Below, piece after piece: positions 59,180 to 64,000 of a DNA stretch of 64,000 nucleotides. Position numbers and translations under genes: made by a program. The notes below the pieces were generated by a model. It made no database searches. It saw nothing but the letters and a program-made list of their open reading frames with translations, and was not told where the DNA came from. Source of the stretch: Lysobacterales bacterium (GTDB lineage Bacteria > Pseudomonadota > Gammaproteobacteria > Xanthomonadales > Xanthomonadaceae); NCBI GenBank assembly GCA_015655355.1, contig JAATFG010000017.1, forward strand, positions 19,054-83,053, read 5' to 3'. Each line of letters begins with the position of its first letter. Positions within the stretch are counted from its first letter, which is position 1.

Positions 59180-60190
59180 TCAGCGGTCCAGCGGGCTGAG
59201 CACGCCACCCGCGCCGCGATTGAGTACATGCGTGTAGATCTGGGTGGTGGCCACGTCCTTGTGCCCGAGCAATTCCTGCACGGTGCGGATGTCCGCGCCG
59301 CTTTCCAGCAAATGGGTGGCGAAGGAGTGGCGCAAGGCATGCGCCGACACGGGCTTGGCGATACCGGCGCGCATGCACGTGCCTTTCAGCGCGCGCGACA
59401 GCATGCCGTCGTCGAAATGATGGCGGCGCGCGATCCCGGCGCGCGGATCGCGCGAACGCCGCGGCGCCGGGAACAACCATTGCCAACCGAATTCGCGCGG
59501 CGCGCTCGGGTATTTGCGCGCCAGCGCATCGGGCAGCCAGACCGCACCGAAACCGGCCAGCAGGTCGGCCTCGTGCAGGACGCGCGCGCGTTCCACCTCA
59601 CGCTTCAGTTCGTCGGCCAGCCTCGCCGGCAACACCGTGCGCCGGTCCTTGCCGCCCTTGCCATCACGCACCACGATCTCGTTGCGGGCGAAATCCACCT
59701 CCTTGACCCGCAGGCGCAGGCATTCCATCAAGCGCAAGCCGCTGCCGTACAGCAGCGCCGCAAGCAGGCGTGGCCGTCCTTCCATCAGCGCAAGCAAGCG
59801 CCGCACCTCCTCGCGCGAAAGCACGCTCGGCACGCGCTGCGGACGCTTGGCGCGGACCACGTTCTCCATCCACGGCAAGTCGATGCGCAGCACTTCGCGG
59901 TACAGGAACAACAGCGCCGCCAGCGCCTGGTTCTGGGTGCTGGCGGCCACCTTGCCATGCACGGCCAGCGCGCTGAGGAAATGCTCGACCTCCGCCGCGC
60001 CCATCTCCCGCGGGTGGCACTTGCCATTGGCGAGGATGAAGCGACGAATCCAGCCAAGGTAGGCGCGCTCGGTGCGCAAGCTGTAATGCCGCGTGCGCAA
60101 AGCATCGCGCACCCGCTCCAGCAAACGTGGCGGCCTGCCCGATGTCACCCGAACCCGGCTTATTCCTGCGTTTTCGCCCTGATAAGACAT
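59180..60190 (-). CDS. intI: Integron integrase
   Basis: Tyrosine recombinase, 336 aa from the ATG at 60190; the track extends upstream. Catalytic set: Arg153 (YGSGLRLME), Lys181 (GKGGKDRRT), His284 and Arg287 (HALRHSF), His310 (LLGHKD) and Tyr319 (QIYTHV). The extra IntI-only segment between boxes I and II is present ([21 protein letters not shown]…RRHHFD), which separates integron integrases from XerC/D. Transcribed away from the cassette array, as usual, but towards comEC. I saw no CTGT-N8-ACAG LexA box in its upstream region. Confidence 0.96.
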   Translation of the reverse strand: MSYQGENAGISRVRVTSGRPPRLLERVRDALRTRHYSLRTERAYLGWIRRFILANGKCHPREMGAAEVEHFLSALAVHGKVAASTQNQALAALLFLYREVLRIDLPWMENVVRAKRPQRVPSVLSREEVRRLLALMEGRPRLLAALLYGSGLRLMECLRLRVKEVDFARNEIVVRDGKGGKDRRTVLPARLADELKREVERARVLHEADLLAGFGAVWLPDALARKYPSAPREFGWQWLFPAPRRSRDPRAGIARRHHFDDGMLSRALKGTCMRAGIAKPVSAHALRHSFATHLLESGADIRTVQELLGHKDVATTQIYTHVLNRGAGGVLSPLDR

Positions 60191-60284
60191 ATCGCCCCAT
60201 CCGACTGGATATGCAAACCAGCATCCAGCTTCCGGCGACACACAACCATCATCCAAACCCGTGATCCGTGTAGGATTTCCCCGT

Positions 60285-60314
60285 TTGACACGTCCCACCC
60301 ATGCCCGCGACACT
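60285..60314 (+). promoter_or_regulatory. Candidate cassette promoter Pc
   Basis: TTGACA (perfect -35), an 18-bp spacer and GACACT (3/6 to -10), pointing at the first cassette from the integrase–attI gap. The -10 is poor, so strength is doubtful. Confidence 0.35.
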
Positions 60315-60321
60315 CCGCACT

Positions 60322-60356
60322 ATCACCCCGTTTCGGGGTCTAATAGGCGTTAGAAC
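60322..60356. other. attI recombination site
   Basis: The junction GCGTTAGAAC (cut between G60349 and T60350) is the simple core site at the integrase-proximal end of the array. It follows a 6-bp hairpin ACCCCG-TTT-CGGGGT. The outer limits of attI cannot be defined by eye. Confidence 0.75.
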
Positions 60357-60384
60357 TGCTTCTCACCAACAGGGGGACTGAAAG

Positions 60385-60639
60385 ATGAAGGTTTGGATCA
60401 AGTCGTTTGACGTTGAAATGCAAGTCAAGCAAAGCGGCATTGAGTTGGAGGTTCGTAGCAACGACGGATCGATCCAGCTTGGTGACTGCTACGCCACCAT
60501 GACCGGCCTCGTATGGTGCAAGGGACGCACCACCAAAAAGCATGGCATCAAGCTCAAGTGGGACGACCTCGCCTTGCTTTGCGCATCAGACGACACGCTC
60601 AAAGCCGCACTCAAGGCGGCCAAAGATGCTGCGAAGTAG
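60385..60639 (+). CDS. Cassette 1: small soluble protein of unknown function
   Basis: 84 aa; GGGGACTG lies 6 nt ahead of the ATG. Composition is mixed beta then helical: VWIKSFDVEMQVKQSGIELEVRSNDG, a central TMTGLVWCKGRTTKKHGIKLKWDDLALL and a Lys/Ala-rich helix at the end. No signal peptide or membrane helix. I do not recognise the family. As the attI-proximal cassette it should be the best expressed. Confidence 0.8.
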   Translation: MKVWIKSFDVEMQVKQSGIELEVRSNDGSIQLGDCYATMTGLVWCKGRTTKKHGIKLKWDDLALLCASDDTLKAALKAAKDAAK

Positions 60640-60642
60640 CAG

Positions 60643-60701
60643 TTCTAACAATTCGTTCAAGCCGACGCCGCTTCGCGGCGCGGCTTAATTCAGGCGTTAG
60701 A
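60643..60701 (+). other. attC site 1
   Basis: 59 bp from TTCTAAC to GTTAGA with imperfect inner arms (CAATTCGTTCAAGCC/GGCTTAATTCAGG) and a GCCGCTTCGCGGC tip. A canonical 59-base element. Confidence 0.95.
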
Positions 60702-60723
60702 TTGCTTATGGAGTTTTCTCGCG

Positions 60724-61206
60724 ATGGAAAACCATATCAAGGAATTCATTGATCGCTACAAAGACCTGCGCGCTCAGCATTTGGACAGCCAGTATCTGTT
60801 CAAGCAGAAGAAAGAAAACAAAAAAATGAGCGACCTAGACCTGATCGCACAGGATGAAGATTTCTACAATACTTACCTTCTAGATGCTCAAGGTCTCGCC
60901 GCTTTGCGCAAGACCTCAATTACTAAAACGAGATGGGCTAGTCTCGCCTTCGCCTTAAAAAATCGCTCTGAGATCATCAACAGTAAGATCGACTTCTTCA
61001 ATTACATGCATACGCTGCTAGCTATCTGTCTTCCGCTCTTTATTCTTGCGGCTCAAAAGATAGATCCATGGAATGCTGGGCTGGCTGTGATATGCGTGTT
61101 TTTTATTTTTTGGATATTCAAAATAAGATCCGAGCTTAGAGTAGAGCTATCGACCGCCAAAGAGCTCGCAAATGTTTTTGAGCGCCTGTCAAAGGACGCA
61201 ATCTAA
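60724..61206 (+). CDS. Cassette 2: small membrane protein (SLATT-like layout)
   Basis: 160 aa. A charged N-terminal region (about 1–90, EFIDRYKDLRAQHLDSQYLF, KTRWASLAFALKNRSEI) precedes two adjacent membrane helices (about 97–112 LLAICLPLFILAA and 119–135 LAVICVFFIFWIFKI). A short cytosolic helical tail follows. AT-rich compared with the chromosome, as is usual for cassette genes. The two-helix layout resembles small effector membrane proteins of defence or stress modules, but no family can be named with confidence. Confidence 0.8.
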   Translation: MENHIKEFIDRYKDLRAQHLDSQYLFKQKKENKKMSDLDLIAQDEDFYNTYLLDAQGLAALRKTSITKTRWASLAFALKNRSEIINSKIDFFNYMHTLLAICLPLFILAAQKIDPWNAGLAVICVFFIFWIFKIRSELRVELSTAKELANVFERLSKDAI

Positions 61207-61259
61207 CAATTCATTCAAGGCGAGACCGCTTCGCGGTCCGCCTTAATTCAGGCGTTAGG
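61201..61259 (+). other. attC site 2
   Basis: 59 bp, ATCTAAC to GTTAGG, same type as attC 1 and 3 with compensatory changes in the upper stem (AGGCGAGACCGC/GCGGTCCGCC). The TAA stop of cassette 2 lies in its first box. Confidence 0.95.
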
Positions 61260-61288
61260 TCTCACTCATCGCAATTTGGGGATTACAC

Positions 61289-61456
61289 ATGGAACACCTT
61301 AAGAACCTCACATCCCAGCAGCTGGTCATGGCCGCATGCGGAGCTTTGGTTGCTGCCGGCGCCATGCTTTCGGGCGGGAGCAAGCTAGGCTACTTGCCGC
61401 TGGCCCTTGCCGTAATTTGTGGACTTGGTGCGTTCGCCAAGTCCAAGAATCGCTGA
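61289..61456 (+). CDS. Cassette 3: 55-aa membrane protein
   Basis: Too short for the ORF track. MEHLKNLTSQQLVMAACGALVAAGAMLSGG… to FAKSKNR, with two hydrophobic stretches (about 12–27 and 35–49) and a basic C-terminus, so a small double-spanning inner-membrane protein or hairpin. GGGGATT lies about 7–13 nt ahead of the ATG. It is the only sensible gene in this 288-bp cassette. No family recognised; a toxin or modulator is possible but unproven. Confidence 0.7.
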   Translation: MEHLKNLTSQQLVMAACGALVAAGAMLSGGSKLGYLPLALAVICGLGAFAKSKNR

Positions 61457-61487
61457 CAAATCATTGATCGCATTGTTGGGGCCGTGA

Positions 61488-61548
61488 GACCTAACAATTC
61501 ATTCAAGCCGACGCCGCTTCGCGGCGCGGCTTAATTCAGGCGTTAGGC
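61488..61548 (+). other. attC site 3
   Basis: GACCTAAC to GTTAGGC, nearly identical to attC 1 over its whole length. Confidence 0.95.
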
Positions 61549-61588
61549 GTCAGAATCCAAGTCCGTTGCGCGCACACAGGGAGGCACG

Positions 61589-62470
61589 TTGAAGACCATC
61601 GCGACAATCAACTTCAAGGGCGGAGTCGGCAAAACAACGGCCACTTGGGCGCTCGGGAACGTCGCAGCACGCGACACTGGCGTCAGCTCGCCGATCTTCG
61701 ATCTCGACGCGCAAATGTCGCTCACTCAAGCGATTGCGCTCAACGAAGATGGGAATCCCTTCAAGGATTTCACTAACTGGTACGAGCGGTCAATCAACAA
61801 GAAGAAAACAATATTTGACGCGCTCGACGAGTTCACCAAGCCGGCCGCGTTCAATTTCGGGATCAATCACGACTTCATCTACAAGATTTCGGAACGCTAT
61901 CACTTCGTTCCGTCGGTCGAAGATCTCTACTGGACCGAACTTGAGTTATTTGATCGAGAGAAGGTGAAGTTCTTTATTCAGCGTCTGCTGGAAAAGATTC
62001 AGAATTCTTCGAATGTCCCAAAGTACAACTATGCGTTGTTCGATTGCCCACCGTCATTCAGCCTTCTGAGTTACTCGGTACTGTCTACCTGTGACCTCGT
62101 TCTAATTCCAATCAATCCGGATTTCTTTGCTGCCAAAGGATTGGCGTTGTTGTTGAACAGCCTTCGTATGCGCATTGAGCCATTCCCGGTTCCCAAGATC
62201 GGCGTCTTCATGAACAGAGCGAAGAAGCCTGGCGGGAGCTCCATCAAGCGGTACAGCAACGAAACCCAGCGCTACCTGGACGATGCATCAGACGTGCTGA
62301 AACACGTGGCTGCGGACCGCGGGCTAAACGTCCGACTGTTCGATCAAGCCATCTTCGACAAAGTCGGCATGAAGCGCGCCATACAAGAAGGCCTGCCCAC
62401 GGACTTTGCGGCACAATACTCGACCCTCTGGAAACAGATTCAAGGCTTCTTGAATGAGAAGGCCAAATGA
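61589..62470 (+). CDS. Cassette 4 gene A: ParA/MinD-family ATPase
   Basis: 293 aa from a TTG start with GGGAGG 7 nt ahead. Deviant Walker A KGGVGKTT (signature Lys10, Lys15), Walker A' FDLDAQ (usually DxDPQ), Walker B LFDCPPS. The C-terminal part is ParA-like (MNRAKKPGGSS…). Overall it resembles single-copy Soj/ParA-like ATPases that position cargo on the nucleoid or membrane. No centromere or ParB is visible. Overlaps the next gene by 4 bp (ATGA), so the two act together. Lower GC than the host. Confidence 0.9.
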   Translation: MKTIATINFKGGVGKTTATWALGNVAARDTGVSSPIFDLDAQMSLTQAIALNEDGNPFKDFTNWYERSINKKKTIFDALDEFTKPAAFNFGINHDFIYKISERYHFVPSVEDLYWTELELFDREKVKFFIQRLLEKIQNSSNVPKYNYALFDCPPSFSLLSYSVLSTCDLVLIPINPDFFAAKGLALLLNSLRMRIEPFPVPKIGVFMNRAKKPGGSSIKRYSNETQRYLDDASDVLKHVAADRGLNVRLFDQAIFDKVGMKRAIQEGLPTDFAAQYSTLWKQIQGFLNEKAK

Positions 62471-62868
62471 CTAACGACGACTTAAGACTGGAAATTGCCA
62501 AGCTTCATGAAAAGCTAGATCGCGTACTTGCCTTGCTGGACGCGAAGACCGCGTCTGCGCAGAGAAAGGCCGCCGACCGCAAGGCGAAGCAGGAGAAGCC
62601 TCAACCATTAACAGAAGATGAAATTAAGCAGCAGCAGGAGCGATTCCAGGAGCTTTTCGCCCGATGGATGGGCGGCTTTGAGGTCGAAGTTCAGAATGAA
62701 CTTGAGGCTGCGGACGCAGATGCGCTCAGACGGTTTGCCGACGCAAACAACCTAAACATCACGACCAAGACCCCCAAGATCAAAGCACTGCAGTTAATCG
62801 CAGCAAGATTTCGAGAAAAGCGGCAACTCATGCAGGGGCTACCATCGCGGCGGGACGCTGACGCCTAA
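62467..62868 (+). CDS. Cassette 4 gene B: coiled-coil partner of the ParA-like ATPase
   Basis: 133 aa. N-terminal coiled coil (LRLEIAKLHEKLDRVLALLD), a Lys/Gln-rich charged linker (about 32–62), then a compact helical domain with FARWMGGFEVEVQNELEAADADALRRFADANN. Translationally coupled to the ATPase. ParA systems often pair with a small adaptor with this look, so a partner or cargo adaptor is likely. No known family. Its TAA lies inside attC 4, so cassette and gene end together. Confidence 0.82.
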   Translation: MTNDDLRLEIAKLHEKLDRVLALLDAKTASAQRKAADRKAKQEKPQPLTEDEIKQQQERFQELFARWMGGFEVEVQNELEAADADALRRFADANNLNITTKTPKIKALQLIAARFREKRQLMQGLPSRRDADA

Positions 62869-62932
62869 CCGGTCGTTCGAGCGGACCTCCTTCGGCAAGC
62901 CTCAGTCGGCCGCTCAACTTCAACGTTAGGCC
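62862..62932 (+). other. attC site 4
   Basis: 71 bp, CGCCTAAC … CGTTAGGC, with inner arms GGTCGTTCGAGCGG/CCGCTCAACTTCAACG. Longer and of a different lineage from attC 1–3, showing that the cassettes came from different sources. Confidence 0.92.
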
Positions 62933-62934
62933 TT

Positions 62935-63381
62935 ATGAAGAATGCTCCACCCGGATACGAGTGTCCGTTCTGCGGTATTGCCGAGACACTTCCATCGCCT
63001 GCGCCAGAATCAGCCGTTGTCTTGGTGGATGCCAACGTGTTCGCTTTGGTTCCGACTCACCACTACGCCGGAATAAAAGGCAACTGCTTGGTGGTACCTC
63101 GGAGCCACCATGAGAACGTGTTGGACATCCCGGACAACCTCGGCGTCGACTTCTTTCGTGCCACGCGTCGCCTAGCGCACGCCATGCGGAATGCCTTCGG
63201 TTGTGAAGGAATCTCCACTCGCCAACACAACGGGCCAGCCGGCAATCAAGATGTGTGGCACTACCACCTTCATGTATTTCCTCGCTACCCGAATGACGGA
63301 CTGTATGCGGGGCAGAAAGCGCCCTACACCACCGAGGAGCGAATCGAGTTGGCAGCCCGTCTTCGGGCTGCTTTGCGGTAG
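62935..63381 (+). CDS. Cassette 5: HIT-family nucleotide hydrolase
   Basis: 148 aa. The catalytic triad motif HYHLHVFPR gives His109, His111, His113. The N-terminal CPFCGI resembles the zinc-binding pair of Hint-type proteins. Members hydrolyse nucleoside phosphoramidates or dinucleotides. It starts 9 nt after the attC 4 junction with no leader to speak of. No attC follows it, so this last cassette may be fixed. Confidence 0.9.
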   Translation: MKNAPPGYECPFCGIAETLPSPAPESAVVLVDANVFALVPTHHYAGIKGNCLVVPRSHHENVLDIPDNLGVDFFRATRRLAHAMRNAFGCEGISTRQHNGPAGNQDVWHYHLHVFPRYPNDGLYAGQKAPYTTEERIELAARLRAALR

Positions 63382-63389
63382 GTGCACTT

Positions 63390-63416
63390 CCGCCTGAGCA
63401 TTCGGCAGTCAGGCGG
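63390..63416. other. Hairpin after the last cassette
   Basis: CCGCCTGA-N11-TCAGGCGG, a perfect 8-bp stem just after the HIT gene. It lacks RYYYAAC and GTTRRRY boxes, so it is not a normal attC, and it lacks a U-tract. It may be a decayed attC or a simple mRNA end. Confidence 0.4.
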
Positions 63417-63443
63417 ACGGCTACGGGCCGCGACATCAGCAAC

Positions 63444-63471
63444 AAATAAAAGGCGGCCATGCAATCGCCTT
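63444..63471 (-). terminator. dnaB terminator
   Basis: On the minus strand, AAGGCG-N10-CGCCTT followed by TTATTTG, 7 bp past the dnaB stop. Modest stem, reasonable U-tract. Confidence 0.65.
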
Positions 63472-63477
63472 GTTCCT

Positions 63478-64000
63478 TTACTCGAAGCTGCCTACCGAAT
63501 CATGCGCCAGGTTCTCGAACTTGGTGTATTCGCCGAGGAACGTGAGGTGGAACTCGCCCGTGGGGCCGTTGCGCTGCTTCGCGATGATTATGTCGGCGAT
63601 ACCCTTACGCGGCGTCTCTCGCTCGTACACTTCTTCGCGATAGATGAAAAGAATCACGTCGGCGTCCTGCTCGATAGCGCCCGACTCTCGCAAGTCCGAC
63701 ATCACCGGACGTTTGTCCTGACGCTGCTCGACGCTGCGATTCAGCTGCGACAGCGCGATCACCGGCACGTCCAACTCTTTCGCCAGCGCTTTGAGTGAAC
63801 GAGAGATCTCCGAGATCTCCGTAGCTCTGTTCTCGGTGGTGCCCGACACCTGCATGAGCTGCAAGTAGTCGACCACGATTAGCCCGAGCCCATGCTCGCG
63901 CTTCAGGCGCCGCGCCCGTGCACGCACCTCGGTGGGCGTCAACGCGCCGCTATCGTCGATATAGATTGGCGCGTCGGCCATCATCGACACCGCGGAATCG
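63478..64000 (-). CDS. dnaB: Replicative DNA helicase DnaB, C-terminal part
   Basis: About 173 residues; the 5' end is outside the window. RecA-fold core: LTPTEVRARARRLKREHGLG, Walker B LIVVDYLQLM, ALSQLNRSVEQR, and the arginine-finger region near LFIYREEVY…AKQRNGPTGEF. All are diagnostic for DnaB helicase motifs 3 and 4. No sign of an intein in the visible part. Confidence 0.95.
   Translation of the reverse strand, partial: DSAVSMMADAPIYIDDSGALTPTEVRARARRLKREHGLGLIVVDYLQLMQVSGTTENRATEISEISRSLKALAKELDVPVIALSQLNRSVEQRQDKRPVMSDLRESGAIEQDADVILFIYREEVYERETPRKGIADIIIAKQRNGPTGEFHLTFLGEYTKFENLAHDSVGSFE

Larger units (their letters stand above)
59180..63381. other. Chromosomal integron: integrase, attI and five cassettes
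   Basis: intI on the minus strand, attI, then plus-strand cassettes with boundaries at G/TTAG: 60350–60696, 60697–61254, 61255–61542, 61543–62925, and 62926 onward. The first three attC sites are nearly identical 59–61-bp elements; the fourth is a different 71-bp type. Cassette genes have lower GC than the chromosome and mostly unknown functions. No resistance genes, so it is a small sedentary integron. It lies between comEC and dnaB. Confidence 0.93.

Noticed and set aside
60191-60340. LexA box for intI
   Set aside because: No CTGT-N8-ACAG or good variant could be found between intI and attI.
60708-60752. Alternative ATG in the cassette 2 leader
   Set aside because: Gives a 14-codon peptide in another frame; the ATG at 60724 opens the 160-aa frame.
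63390-63416. Fifth attC
   Set aside because: The hairpin is perfect but lacks the conserved RYYYAAC and GTTRRRY boxes.

Overview
The window is about 64 kb of high-GC chromosome. Gene order and protein character point to a gammaproteobacterium of the Xanthomonadaceae/Lysobacteraceae (Xanthomonas, Lysobacter, Thermomonas or Luteimonas type). Supporting traits are the run trxB–GNAT–aat–infA–clpA–clpS–nudJ–mnmA–hflD, the comEC–exbB–exbD–msbA–lpxK–kdsB block, uvrC–pgsA followed by a tRNA array, several TonB-related genes, an alpha-amino-acid ester hydrolase of the X. citri type, and promoters that look leaderless. Genus cannot be fixed by eye.

Layout. 1–5.5 kb: rlmN (cut by the window edge), ndk with a terminator-like hairpin in its leader, then a PsrA-like TetR regulator with a perfect palindromic operator ahead of a fadBA beta-oxidation operon. 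5.5–17 kb: lipoprotein, ftsK, trxB, a FemAB-like acyltransferase, aat, infA, clpA/clpS, nudJ–mnmA–hflD (each overlapping the next by 4 bp). 17–30 kb: secreted ester hydrolase, LysR/SDR pair, tRNA-Ser, LysR, serS, a TonB protein, then aroA–pheA–serC–FHA on the minus strand, and a candidate one-hairpin small RNA near 29.9 kb. 30–35 kb: TetR–SDR pair with two matching operators, pirin, a degenerate tRNA-Val-like gene, and an FMN glutamate-synthase-like protein. 35.5–45.7 kb: a collinear organosulfur acquisition cluster (TonB receptor, ABC importer, MFS carrier, sulfurtransferase, TauD-type dioxygenase, LysR, cysteine synthase).

45.8–47.7 kb is the most unusual part. The pgsA–tRNA-Gly–tRNA-Leu–tRNA-Cys array has its tRNA-Leu(UAA) gene cut in the anticodon loop by an insert of about 1.47 kb flanked by a 9-bp direct repeat (CTTAAAATC). 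The insert carries a second, differently built tRNA-Leu(UAA), itself interrupted by a 233-nt group I intron at exactly the position where the resident gene was cut, plus a DUF2306 membrane protein. The intron-bearing copy may replace the destroyed gene, and its intron would hide the target core.

48–59 kb: uvrC, an NHL/thioredoxin protein and the lipid A block kdsB–lpxK–msbA–exbD–exbB, then comEC. 59.2–63.4 kb: a chromosomal integron. Its integrase gene ends 1 nt before the comEC start codon on the same strand, which suggests co-translation with the DNA-uptake channel. The array has attI, four recognisable attC sites and five cassettes: a small soluble protein, two small membrane proteins, a two-gene ParA-like ATPase plus coiled-coil partner, and a HIT-family hydrolase. 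The window ends in dnaB (5' part outside). I saw no rRNA, CRISPR array, IS element or transposase.
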